The notes below the pieces were generated by a model. That model had not been told where the DNA came from, searched no databases, and was given only the letters and a program-made list of their open reading frames with translations. DNA of 64,000 nucleotides from Dimargaris cristalligena (taxonomy: Eukaryota; Kickxellomycota; Dimargaritomycetes; Dimargaritales; Dimargaritaceae). Location of the stretch: positions 1-64,000 of the forward strand of contig JANBQC010000022.1 in assembly GCA_027576995.1 (NCBI GenBank), in the 5' to 3' direction. Made by a program: the position numbers and the translations under genes. Shown here one piece after another: positions 34,842-44,891 of the stretch. How positions within the stretch are numbered: the first letter of the stretch is position 1; each line of letters begins with the position of its first letter.

Positions 34842-35298
34842 ACCTGATGGTTACGACCATTATAGCCTACGCTTAAGAATTTCTTGGATCTTGTAAATTA
34901 AAGCACCATTTTGTCGCTGAAACCCCCTTTAGTGGGATTAACGCCCATCATTGTATATGGCTGGATTGATTTCCCTCAATCACGGACATCACCTATGTTG
35001 ATAGTTTATTGTATAGCAGCGTATTATATAGGGGGTACCATGACAATGATGGGTGATTTTTTTCTCCCAATTTTCTATATACCCATGACACGGCGGGGAG
35101 TTTCAAAATAGACCACAGCCACCCCAACTTGCCCTGGTTTACTTTGTGGGGGGGGGGAACTTGGAAGCCGCCTTGGGAATGCTCTATTTGAGGAGACTTC
35201 CACATCATCATACCCCCCTTTAACTCTCCGCAATGCTGGCCCCATGCTCTTATACTTAGTGTGTCCTATAGCTCTTTGTTTAAGTTAGTTACTTAACC
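34842..35298. other. Intergenic spacer upstream of NAA50
   Basis: The 3' end of the small orphan and the promoter of NAA50. No ORF of interest; the frame at 34911-35111 has no recognisable content. Confidence 0.4.
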
Positions 35299-36339
35299 AT
35301 GTTATCCGATGCCCCGAACTCCAGCGTCCAACTCGTGGACATTACCCCCGACCTCCTCCCTCAGGTCAAGCGACTTAACGGGGTTCTGTTTCCCGTACAA
35401 TATAGTCCATCCTTTTACAAGCTACTACTAACCGTGGGGGAGTATGCCAAATTAGGTACGTTTTTCGCCCGTTGCTTTGATAAAGGGCCTCTGTGGGGAG
35501 AGTATCCGGCGACGGAGGAGCTTGGTTGGAGCCGCTGCTTAGGAATAAGGAGCGGTGGATAATTGGGAGGGGCAATCCCACGGGGATTAATCAGAGCGTC
35601 CCCGACTGGCAACAGCGAATACTCCTACCCTAACGCTTTTGGAATTTATGTCGATGTCGATGTTGACCGTGTGTGTTTCTGGCGGTTGGTATGTCTGGAT
35701 TAACGCGATATAGATCAACGTTGATGTTGTTCTCCCCTGATGTGCCATCCCAAACCATCTAGCGTACTTCAACCGTGTTTGCGTGGGGACGGTCGGCTGT
35801 AAACTAGAACCAATAGCGGAGGATCCCGAATCGGACCACCAACTGTATATCATGACTTTGGGGGTGCTGGCCCCCTACCGCCGGCTGGGAATCGGTAAGT
35901 TATCGAGGGAACCACCCGACCCGATACAGGTAATGGGCTGAGGGTTTGTGTACCCTACCCCCTCTTCTAGGCCAGTGGGCTTCTGCCCTATAGTGCCCGG
36001 GATGCACAGTTTTGTTTAGACGAAGGGAGTAGAATGCGAAGGCCCCACTAACCAAACGAGAACCCCCTTGGTGTTTTGTATATGACGCTGACGTGTCGAC
36101 CTGCAGGCCGGGTGTTGCTGGAACATATCTTACAGGCCGCGCACACCGCGAACTACCGGGACCACGGGCCAGTGATCAAACGGGTGCGCCTTCATGTCCA
36201 GGTATCGAACGAGGACGCCATGGCTTTTTACCAGCGGCAAGGATTCCTCATGGTGGAGACGGTGCCCGACTACTACACGCGTATTAGCCCCGCGGACGCT
36301 TATATTCTCGAAAAACAGCTACTTGGGCCGAGTGACTAG
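35299..36339 (+). CDS. NAA50: N-alpha-acetyltransferase NAA50 (San-type)
   Basis: Three exons (35299-35455, 35763-35894, 36107-36339) close to 173 residues, matching the ~169 of human NAA50. It is a GNAT-fold enzyme that acetylates the alpha-amino group of nascent proteins and associates with the NatA complex at the ribosome. It is also needed for sister-chromatid cohesion in animals. Signatures are LNGVLFPVQYSPSFYK (substrate side, FPV(Q/R)Y), the acetyl-CoA loop YRRLGIG near residues 91-97, HVQVSNEDAMAFYQRQGF and the C-terminal DYYTRISPADAYIL. The exon joins restore family sequence at AKLA-YFNR and GIG-RVLLEH. An AATAAA at 36408-36413 may be its polyadenylation signal. Confidence 0.95.
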
Positions 36340-37033
36340 ACCCCGTTAGTGTAGGGCTTTGGAGGTGACGAAGGGCTACAAAATGGCTCTATAGATGATT
36401 GGTGTATAATAAACCAGGTTGGATCAACATTGCCAGGGTTTATTCCCATGGGAAGGGTCGTCTCGTCGTATTGACCACGTGAAGTGCTTCAAGTCAGCTG
36501 ATTATAAAAGGGGAGGAAGCCCACAGTATTATTTTAAGGGCCGTGGGGTGTAATAATAGCACTTGTCACCCACAACTACCGCCCTCATTATTCCTACCAT
36601 AATACAAGCACAGCACCAACCAAAAATATAATGTATAACCCACCCATCTAGCTGGACTAGACATATTATAGTAGTATACACCACACGTACCCTTCTTTCC
36701 TAAGTGTCAGTCCGCCTCTCCCACAGTTCCCACCATCTCCTCTTTACAACAACCACCGTTGTATGCGGTGTTTTCTAAATGTCCCTTGGTTACGGCTTGG
36801 CTTGTTCTCCCAACTCTTTCTATTTCTATTTATTATTTCGTTCTATTATTTCAGTTCGTTCCTGCGACGCCCTAACCGCTCATCTCTTTTATGTTAAAGG
36901 CGGCGGCTCCTCCCCATTTGCTGCTTCCTACTGTCTCTCTTGCGCTCGGAGCCTCGCTGTAACCCTGCCAGTCGCTGCTTCTGTGTGACCACCTCCTCTA
37001 CTGACTGTACTTCCTTCTCCGTCTCCGCTCACC
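36340..37033. promoter_or_regulatory. Intergenic region and LRR-gene promoter
   Basis: The NAA50 3' region followed by a pyrimidine-rich leader from about 36680 to the LRR-gene ATG. A CACGTG core at 36476-36481 lacks one flank of the conserved octamer (CCACGTGA). No other gene is seen. Confidence 0.4.
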
Positions 37034-39886
37034 ATGGGTTCTGGCCTTAGCCGCGAGGTGGCCGATCTACCCTTTGGCTATACCCTACCTAAGAAAGGAA
37101 GGGCCGGCCAGCTGTCCACTATCAACCCTGCTGACCCGTCCGCCGAGTTTTCCACCCTCTTGGGCCCGACCCACGTGCACCCCATCGTGGACCCGCCCAC
37201 GCTCTATGGCGAGGACTACCCACCCACCTGGACCGCCCTGCCCAACCTCCTGGAACTGGGTTCGCTGCCGCCGGACGACGTCGACCCCGACGACCCCCAC
37301 CCCACCGGCTATTCCGACCATCTCCGCTCCCGCTCCGTCGCCTCCCAGCCCCGCCGTGGCCTGGCCGCCCGTGCCGGTGCGAATATCACCCCCCAGTCCG
37401 CCCCCTGCTCCACCTACCGTCTGGGTCAGCTGTGCAATCTCAATAGCGTAGGCCTGTGTGGCAAGGGCTTCGTGCACCTCTCGCCCAACGTGGCCCTCCT
37501 CGAAACCACCTACTACCTCCAACTGTGCTGTAATCTACTCACCACCCTGCCCCCCGAAATCGGCTACATGTCCAACCTGACCGTGTTGGACCTGACCCAT
37601 AACAAACTCAAGGTCCTGCCCAGCTCCATCGGCTACCTGGACAAGCTGGTCTGCCTGACTTTGACCAATAACCAGCTAACCCAGCTCCCCCCCAGCATCG
37701 GCTGTTTGCCCAAACTCTCTGTCCTTCACTTGGGCTGCAATCGCCTGGCCTCCCTCCCCCCCGAAATCGGCCTTCTCCATTCGCTCTTTACCCTCGACAT
37801 TAGCCAGAATCCCATTCGCGTGCTTCCCGCCGAGCTGGCCGAGCTCCCGTGTCTGCGCAAGTTGAGGTTGAACCGCTGTCCGTTGTTGACCTCGTTGCCT
37901 CTTGATACTCGCCCGGAGGCCCCCGCCCCTCCCGCTGGTCTCAATCCCTCGCCGGCCCGTCGCGTACCCACCCTGGCTGAGCTGGCCGCTCGTACCTTGG
38001 TCCGCTGGCGGGTCCCGGTGTCCGCTCGCCTCCCGCCCCACCTCCAGGCCTACCTGGGCTCCGTAAATTTTTGTACCTATTGCCATGGCCCTTACTTTGA
38101 GAACTGTCACAAGCGCTGGCGCTTCATGACTAAATCCACCAAGCGGATCCCCCTGGAGTATCGTCTCTGTAGTCCGCACTGGAACACCGATGTCGAGCGT
38201 ATTCGGGCCATGTTTGCCCCCCCTCCCCATAGCGGACTTGTTTCCAACGACCGGCGGCGGTTCCGCCACTTGACCCAGTTGACCCCGGTGACCTACGAGT
38301 CCCCTTCGCAGGTCCACGTCCCGACCCACTCCTCATATACTGACCCAACCTCCTCTGCTCCACCACGGGTCAATCGCACGTCCCGCCTAGGCTGGTTCAA
38401 ACGGAGGTCAGAGGTCCTCCGGAATTCGTCTGCGACCACCCCGGCCAACAGTTCGTGGGGCGCCGTCTCCCCGCTGCCAACCCCGGGCTCTCCACTACCC
38501 ATCTCACTGACCCACCTCCGCCGACTACCCGGACATCAGCCCTACTATCCGGTCACATATTTGCAAAACACCTTAACTCCCACCCGTCTCCCTACCCGCC
38601 GGGTTCCCCTGGCCTACCGTGACCCGGTGCCCCTTGACCGCCTGTTACCGTTCCCCCTTCTACCGGCCTACCCCGCCTCTCCGCCAGCTATCCCACCCAT
38701 TGGATCAGACCCCCACCCCGGCCTATCCCCCGGCTCCGACCTCATGGGTCTCTCCGCTGTCACACCGCCCTCGGCCCCGGAATCCGACGCGCGACGAGGA
38801 CTTTTGCGGCGCCCCACTGACCTTCCCGGTCCACCCGCGCCCCAGTCACCCGATCTTTCCACAAGTTTCCGCCTCAGTCGCCGAATGCGCAACCCGCTCC
38901 GTATCCGGGAACCTAGTTTGACCTCTGTACCGTCCTCGGCCGTCCAGAGCCCCTCGCAACCCTACAATCCCACCCCGTCGGTCTTTTCCGACCCTAATTC
39001 ACTGGCGGTGGGGGCGTCATCATCCATTTACTCCTTCCCCGCCTCGCCCGACTCGTTGGCTACCATGCAGCTCCCACCCGCCACCAATCCGAGTGGCTCG
39101 ATTTATCCCCTGCCGAGCCTTTCCCTCGGCGGCCGGCGCACTACCCCGGCCCATTCTCTCCAATTTACGGACGATCGGGACCAGACCCTTCCTTTAGCCC
39201 CCGCCGTCCCCAATGGACCTGAAGCCTCCTCCACGTCCTCGTCATCAAGCGACGCCCTACAAATGCCCGTCCGAAACATCCCAACCTCGGCGGCCCACGA
39301 CGCCTATGTGGATGAGTTGCTGACCGCCGCCGAGTTCCTTCTGGACCCTGAAAACCAGGTGTCTATCCCCGGGCCTCCAGGGGGGGTATCCCCCCCCTCT
39401 ACCCGACACTCCGAATCGGATCCGGTGCTAAGCCCCCACCATCTCTCGCTTACTCTTGACTCGATGCCTACACCCGCCCTGCCGGTTTCCTTCCGACACA
39501 GTACCGGCGGACATCATTCGGCTGAATCCCCCAACCGGCCCACGGGACTGGCTGCCCTCAAGCCCTACACCGCGGTCAAGGCCCAGCGCTACAGTTACAG
39601 TTCGGGTGCCCCCCTTCTGCCCAACGGCCTGACCCTCCGGTTGGAGGAACCTTCGTCCTCTATGCCCACCCAGCTGGCGGAACTAACCGATCTGACCCCA
39701 CTCAAAACCCATCCTACCTCCGAAGGGAGTAGCCCCTCGTCCGACACGAGCTCCACCAAGCCGGTTAATTTCGACGACGGCCCGTCGGAGACCGATACCT
39801 CCAGTCAGCCCCCCCTTACCACTCCAAGTAAACGTAGTGCCGACTCGGTCTTTGAGATCCCCCTTCATTGTGATTCATCAACATAG
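37034..39886 (+). CDS. Leucine-rich-repeat protein with possible N-myristoylation and a Cys/His module
   Basis: A single exon of 950 residues. The start MGSGLSRE fits an N-myristoylation signal (Gly2, Ser/Thr at position 6), so membrane anchoring is possible. Residues ~158-292 form about six SHOC2-type LRRs, for example NLTVLDLTHNKLKVLPSSIGYL, KLVCLTLTNNQLTQLPPSIGCL and LFTLDISQNPIRVLPAEL. At ~346-393 lies a conserved-looking Cys/His module (FCTYCHGPYFENCHKRW, then LCSPHW) that may bind a metal and resembles segments in other fungal LRR proteins. The remaining 550 residues are Pro/Ser/Thr-rich and disordered, with many SP/TP sites. Such proteins are signalling scaffolds; the specific pathway is unknown. 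It is very long for a single exon among the intron-rich genes of this window. Confidence 0.85.
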   Translation: MGSGLSREVADLPFGYTLPKKGRAGQLSTINPADPSAEFSTLLGPTHVHPIVDPPTLYGEDYPPTWTALPNLLELGSLPPDDVDPDDPHPTGYSDHLRSRSVASQPRRGLAARAGANITPQSAPCSTYRLGQLCNLNSVGLCGKGFVHLSPNVALLETTYYLQLCCNLLTTLPPEIGYMSNLTVLDLTHNKLKVLPSSIGYLDKLVCLTLTNNQLTQLPPSIGCLPKLSVLHLGCNRLASLPPEIGLLHSLFTLDISQNPIRVLPAELAELPCLRKLRLNRCPLLTSLPLDTRPEAPAPPAGLNPSPARRVPTLAELAARTLVRWRVPVSARLPPHLQAYLGSVNFCTYCHGPYFENCHKRWRFMTKSTKRIPLEYRLCSPHWNTDVERIRAMFAPPPHSGLVSNDRRRFRHLTQLTPVTYESPSQVHVPTHSSYTDPTSSAPPRVNRTSRLGWFKRRSEVLRNSSATTPANSSWGAVSPLPTPGSPLPISLTHLRRLPGHQPYYPVTYLQNTLTPTRLPTRRVPLAYRDPVPLDRLLPFPLLPAYPASPPAIPPIGSDPHPGLSPGSDLMGLSAVTPPSAPESDARRGLLRRPTDLPGPPAPQSPDLSTSFRLSRRMRNPLRIREPSLTSVPSSAVQSPSQPYNPTPSVFSDPNSLAVGASSSIYSFPASPDSLATMQLPPATNPSGSIYPLPSLSLGGRRTTPAHSLQFTDDRDQTLPLAPAVPNGPEASSTSSSSSDALQMPVRNIPTSAAHDAYVDELLTAAEFLLDPENQVSIPGPPGGVSPPSTRHSESDPVLSPHHLSLTLDSMPTPALPVSFRHSTGGHHSAESPNRPTGLAALKPYTAVKAQRYSYSSGAPLLPNGLTLRLEEPSSSMPTQLAELTDLTPLKTHPTSEGSSPSSDTSSTKPVNFDDGPSETDTSSQPPLTTPSKRSADSVFEIPLHCDSST

Positions 39887-41135
39887 CCGAATGACTCCGA
39901 GGGCCCCTTGCTGTATACCTGTGCGTTGCAAGTAGCCTGCCCGTCTTCCCCTTTCTCCACCTTCACTCCATACTATGTCTCGGACACTGCGCTGCGATAA
40001 TCATAATGATCATGATTCTTTTGGCTTTTTTGATTCGCATTTTATTATTTTATTAATGATCACCATTTACCCAATGTACTAATCTCCCATTATCCCACTA
40101 AAGGTTCGAATGAATCCAATTCTCCGACTTTGAAATTTGGGGGCTTGCTTTATTATAATTCAATAGCCACCCACCTAAACCTAAATAACCCACAATACCC
40201 ACTGACCGATGGCTATTTATAAGTAACCCTTTCGCGTATGCAATGTGGAATATCCACTGAGCAATCCCGTACCACCCAAGGTGGCGTAGTATACCATTCC
40301 TATAACAAGGGTCATTTGCATGATTTCACCCTACGTTCAACTCGCAATTTGTAATTAAAGCCATTCAATTCGACGATTCTCTAAACAAATCAGTAAATAA
40401 AAATAGGCGCCCACTCCCCGGCCTGTCTAAATAAAGCCGGTCACTTGAAAACCAATGGTCTATGTTCTTTGTGCCCGGAACATGGCTATGGGGGGGTTTT
40501 GGTCACATTAACCGGGTGTGGGGATGGGCCATGGAAATGGAAATGGAAATGGATAAATTATGGCCATCTACCTATATGTGAAATTAAACCTGCTCTGTGG
40601 TGTATCCGGCCATTTGTTAATATATACGCCTGGGAGAGTATATATTTGGAGAAGAGGGATAGTTTGGGACCACATCAATATACATTTCGAAAGCCTCATG
40701 CGAAACAAGGTCCAAAGGCCTCTGGATTCGGTATCTTCCATGTACACACTACCCCGGTTTTCCCGTGGAATCCCTGGATTAACGTAAGTCGGCTTAAATC
40801 ATTATAGGCCGGCAATCATCCGTTGGAAGGAGAATGGTCTACCACAGTACCAAGTTACTTGCCGCTTTACATTAAATGATTCCCTGTCAGTGATGTAGTT
40901 CATATTAAAGGCCAAGACGCCTAGTCATTAGTTTATAGATAGGATGGTGAAAAAACAAAACGGGCAAGAGTCGTCAATGAATATATGGCAGAGAAGGTCC
41001 TGGTGCCAAGTAAGTATGTACAAGGAAATCGGAGAATAGTGTGGCTTGGTCAGTCGATCATTCCGCCGGGGGTCGAAAAGGGCCTCATAATTGCCACCCC
41101 CGGCCAATGAATTCCGGAAGTTACGGGATAGTCGG
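39887..41135. other. Convergent intergenic region
   Basis: 1.25 kb between the LRR-gene stop (+) and the Zn2Cys6-gene stop (-). It is A/T-rich near 39990-40080. The ORF at 40445-40807 has no family features and a GGAAAT repeat. No gene supported. Confidence 0.45.
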
Positions 41136-42707
41136 TCACGAGAGGATGGGAAGGAAATTGCCAATGATGGCCAGCGGAATGTCAAAAATGTCTCGACGGA
41201 TGGTGAAGCACAGGGTGCACGGAACGGTTCGCTGGTCGGGCCGACGCAGCTGACAAGTGGACATGACCGAGTGCTCCGAGTCGCCGTAGGCGTGCTGGGC
41301 GAATTTTTCCCAGTAGTCCACTACCGAGGGGTTGTCCATGAGTTCAAAAATATAGCGATGGGAGGTGGCCGGGTCGGGCTGGGAGGAGTGGCATGCCCCC
41401 AGGAGCTGTTCCTTGGTCCAGCCGGTCAGCATGGCAAATTCTTTACCGACCAGGGCAATTTCGCCGGTGCGCCGCCAAACGACGGTGGGAGTGCCCGAAT
41501 AGGAAATAAGTTTTTCAAACTCCATCAGGGTGCGCTGGAAGGATTTTTCCACAAAGACGAGGTCCTCGGTCGTCAGGTTCATATTCATGGCAATAAAAGT
41601 GGGGCGGAACTGGGACATGGCCCGGGAAATCCGCACGGCATCTTCTTTGCTCATGCGGTCCCGAATTAAACGCATTAAAAAATGGAAGCCATCCACATAG
41701 CGGAAGGGCTCGGTAACTCGGCTGTAAACATCGGCACTGGTACGGTATGTTCCGTTGCTGCTGATGGGGCAGGCGGGGTTTTCACGGCCCGACAGGGAGC
41801 GGGTGATTAGACCTGCCTCGGCGGAGGTGGGGGCTCCCAGCGCAGTATGTGGGGAGTTTTGGGAGGGGCCACCGTTGGACGGGGGCAACGGAGTCATGAG
41901 GAGCAGATTGGGGTTGGCCAGGGAGGGGGCGGCAGCAAAGGGCAGGCCTAGCGGTACGCTCGGGTCTCCATTAATATTGGGCCAGGGGATATCAGCCATC
42001 TCCATACCGGGCAGGCCGGCGGGTGGATTGCTATGGCTCACCGAGTTGAGAACCGAGTTGTTGAGGATAGAACTGAGCATATTGTACTCTAGGTTGGTGG
42101 ACTCGGACCCAAATCCGTAGTTGCCCGGCAGGGGCACATTGAGGATACCGGAGGTCTCGACCAAGGGCGATACTAGGGGGGTGGTATGATGGGCTAGAGT
42201 GGGAGGCGAGAAGTTGAGCTGGCCCACTACACCTGCCGGGGGATGTAGGCCGGCCGGGGACGACGAAAGGCGCTGGTGGCTGTCGGCCGGGGGAACCAGG
42301 GTTTCCTGGTCATCCTCGAGCAAGTATTTGGCGGTTTTGCGGAATCCGTCACGGCAGGTGACGGCTAAACCGCGTTTGACACAGCGCTGGCACGGCCGGC
42401 CGTCGTCGCACGTCAGGTGGGCGCGCTGGCAGTCTAAACAGGCCCGGGTCGCCTTACGCCGGCGGCTGCGGCGGGGACCTGCCGAAGCGGGGGAGTGGTC
42501 GGGTGAGCTGGGGGCGGATGGGGAGCGCGGTTCACCGGCCTCGGGGGGGTTGGTATAGTAGGTGGTAGGAGGCGAAACCAGCCCGGCCATGGATAACGGC
42601 GGGTAGCCCGGGGAGGATAAAGGAGGCGGGACGCCGGACAGGCCCATCGAGACCGGGGGAATATGCCCGGCGCCCGGTAGTCGTTGATTCAAGTCGTCGG
42701 GAGACAT
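41136..42707 (-). CDS. Zn2Cys6 transcription factor with PAS-like domain (AcuK/ERT1 type)
   Basis: A single exon of 523 residues from the ATG at 42707. A Pro/Ser-rich N-terminus precedes a basic stretch and the zinc binuclear cluster at ~90-118, with spacing C-x2-C-x6-C-x5-C-x2-C-x8-C. Downstream, from about residue 340, comes the family block FRYVDGFHFLMRLIRDRMSKEDAVRI and RPTFIAMNMNLTTEDLVFVEKSFQRTL. A PAS-like fold follows (YSGTPTVVWRRTGEI, FAMLTGWTKEQLLG). Fungal members (AcuK/AcuM, Ert1, Rds2) switch on gluconeogenesis genes such as PEP carboxykinase and fructose-1,6-bisphosphatase. Zn2Cys6 clusters are essentially fungal. The six-residue upstream extension with non-ATG start is not used. 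The gene is divergent from IFRD. Confidence 0.92.
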   Translation of the reverse strand: MSPDDLNQRLPGAGHIPPVSMGLSGVPPPLSSPGYPPLSMAGLVSPPTTYYTNPPEAGEPRSPSAPSSPDHSPASAGPRRSRRRKATRACLDCQRAHLTCDDGRPCQRCVKRGLAVTCRDGFRKTAKYLLEDDQETLVPPADSHQRLSSSPAGLHPPAGVVGQLNFSPPTLAHHTTPLVSPLVETSGILNVPLPGNYGFGSESTNLEYNMLSSILNNSVLNSVSHSNPPAGLPGMEMADIPWPNINGDPSVPLGLPFAAAPSLANPNLLLMTPLPPSNGGPSQNSPHTALGAPTSAEAGLITRSLSGRENPACPISSNGTYRTSADVYSRVTEPFRYVDGFHFLMRLIRDRMSKEDAVRISRAMSQFRPTFIAMNMNLTTEDLVFVEKSFQRTLMEFEKLISYSGTPTVVWRRTGEIALVGKEFAMLTGWTKEQLLGACHSSQPDPATSHRYIFELMDNPSVVDYWEKFAQHAYGDSEHSVMSTCQLRRPDQRTVPCTLCFTIRRDIFDIPLAIIGNFLPILS

Positions 42708-43400
42708 GTGGAGTAGCAACAAGCGAAAGGAAACGCGAATGGGAGGGTTCTCGCTGATAAATCACGGGAAAGAGTAGAATTGGTTAGCTCAAAGGCAGGA
42801 AGGGTAGGGCCATTCCGAAGGACTCCGAAAGGGGAAAAGAGAAAAGACGGGATCAGTCGCCGATTCCCGTTTGCATGCAGACAGTCAACCCCATATTGCC
42901 CACCTCTCTCTCTCTCTTTGAGTGGCCTGCTTGCTGCCCATCTCGAAAACTTCGCAGTGCCTGTCACACGCTGGGCGCACTTCGATTCGTGCGGCAAGGA
43001 ATAACCCGGAGGAAGAAGGAACAATAGCATGGAGTAGGCTTAGGCTGACAGCTGTCAAAGTATCACGTGACCTTATAGAACCACCCGGTTGGTAGTGCCC
43101 AAATCCCTCATTACTCATTCATTGTTCAATTCAATGTGGATAGCAACAATCCAGACCCCGCCCACCTGTTTCAGTTGCCAATTCCAACATGAGCGATACT
43201 CCCCCCACCTCCCATTGCCCATTAGCCCACTCGGAACGTCGAATCCTAACTCTCCTCTTCTTCTGACCCCATGGGGCACTGTGTCTATTATCTTTGTTTC
43301 TTCATTCACCACCCCATGTGCACTCGGCAATCGCCCTATCCCCCCTTCCCCTCTACTTTACCACCACCCCATTGAGCCCCACTATCCTAAACGTTTTAGC
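42708..43400. promoter_or_regulatory. Divergent promoter of the Zn2Cys6 factor and IFRD gene
   Basis: A 693-bp bidirectional promoter with TCACGTGA at 43063-43070, close to the midpoint (about 330-360 bp from each start). A CT run at 42904-42919 and C-rich leader sequence flank it. Confidence 0.5.
43063..43070. promoter_or_regulatory. E-box palindrome TCACGTGA
   Basis: A perfect octamer, extended to ATCACGTGAC, near the centre of the divergent promoter. Same motif as at 6315 and 14204. Confidence 0.55.
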
Positions 43401-44891
43401 ATGAGTCTAATGCGCCAATCCCTTCGGGCCGCCCTGTCCCAAAAAGGGGGTCCCATTAAGGGGCTGCCTGGCTCCCGTAAGTCCACCCCCGCGGCCAGCC
43501 GACAGGGCTCCGACGCCGAGGGCAGTGACGACGACCACCTCGACTCTGACTCCGATACCTCCTTGGCCACCGACGACTTTATCCTCAACGGCCATGCCGA
43601 CGGCTCGTTGGGTGGCCCTCCCCTCCTCGGCTCGGGCGACGACACCTTCGAAGAGCTGGTCCGGGATAACATTGACAAACTGACCGAGAAGCGTGCGAGG
43701 TAAGGCCTATACCCTGGTTAAATCAACTAATCACCCCTGACTCTTGCCGAACCAACCTATTAATAAAAGCGGCTCATCCACCGGCAACCCATATTTCCTT
43801 GCTGATTAATCCCCGCCTCCCCTCCTGTCATTCGCCCCCTCCCTCTACCGCCTCCGCTCAGCACTCGTGAGGAGGCCCTCCAGTGGCTCATTCGTGCCAT
43901 GGCCCTTCGCTATGCTGCCGACGCCCTCGAATCGTCCCAGGAGACCTTTCTGGACGCACTCCGCCGGGCGGTTCGGGCGGGCAAGTCCTCCCGAGAGACC
44001 CTGCTGGCGGCGCGGGGCATTGCCCTCTGGTTTGTGACCCTTGGCGCCGACCAAGAGCAGGCCTATGAGGACCTCAGTACCCTTTTGCGCCCCCTCATCA
44101 AGTCCGTCCGGAATCCGGCCACCAAGGCTCAGTGCATTCTAAGCCTAGCCGTGGCCTGCTTCATTGCCTGCCAAGACGTATTTGCCACCGCCGACCTATG
44201 TCGGTATTTACTTCCCATCATCGCCTCCCCTAAGGAGACCCCAGAGGTTCTTGAGTCAGCGCTGGTGAGTCTGGGCCTGCTCGTCTCCGCCCTCAATGGG
44301 GCCCCGAGTCTGGCTGGGAAGATCTTCAACGAGGTCATTGGCCCCCTGGCCAAGTGCCTCGGTTCCGACCAGGTACAAGTGCGTATCGCTAGTGGCCAAA
44401 CCATTGCCCTCCTGTACGCCATGCTGCGCTATCGATCGGGGGAATCGGACCACCCGGCCGCATGGGATGATGCCCCGCTCGTGGACCAGCTTCACGCCCT
44501 TGTGGCGGATTCCTCGCGGCGGCGAAGTAAAAAGGAACGGGCTGCGCAAAAGGCCGCTCTTCGCCAAGTATTGCGAACCGTGGAAGATGGCGACGACCCT
44601 TCGCTTACGTTTAAAACTAAATATGGGACCCTGGTATTTGATGATTGGATCCAAATACACCGCCTTCAGGTGTTTCGACTGGTGCTCAACGAAGGGTTGT
44701 TAAACCATTTCCAAGAAAATGATCTGCTCCAGGATATTTTTGGGACTGCATTCAGTGATCTAGCCCTGCATACTGGGCCGACGGAGCGTGTGGTTCACTC
44801 GCCCCGGTCGCAGGTAGCCAAAGAGCGGACCCTTCGTAAGACCAAGCAGCGGGATATCCGGTACCAAGCTAACTATAGTATGGATGAGTAA
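43401..44891 (+). CDS. Interferon-related developmental regulator (IFRD) family protein
   Basis: Two exons (43401-43699, 43862-44891) give 442 residues. A Ser/Asp-rich acidic N-terminus (AEGSDDDHLDSDSD) precedes a helical ARM/HEAT-like repeat region typical of IFRD1/IFRD2: ELVRDNIDKLTEKRARSTREEALQWLIRAM, AALGIALWF-like ARGIALWFVTLGAD, PLIKSVRNPATKAQC and KIFNEVIGPLAKCL. The C-terminal IFRD block includes SKKERAAQKAALRQVLRTVEDG and MGPWYLMI-equivalent sequence TLVFDDWIQIHRLQVFRLVL. Animal IFRD2 binds translationally silent ribosomes and IFRD1 is a transcription co-regulator; which role applies in fungi is unclear. An AATAAA at 45078-45083 may be its polyadenylation signal. Confidence 0.92.
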
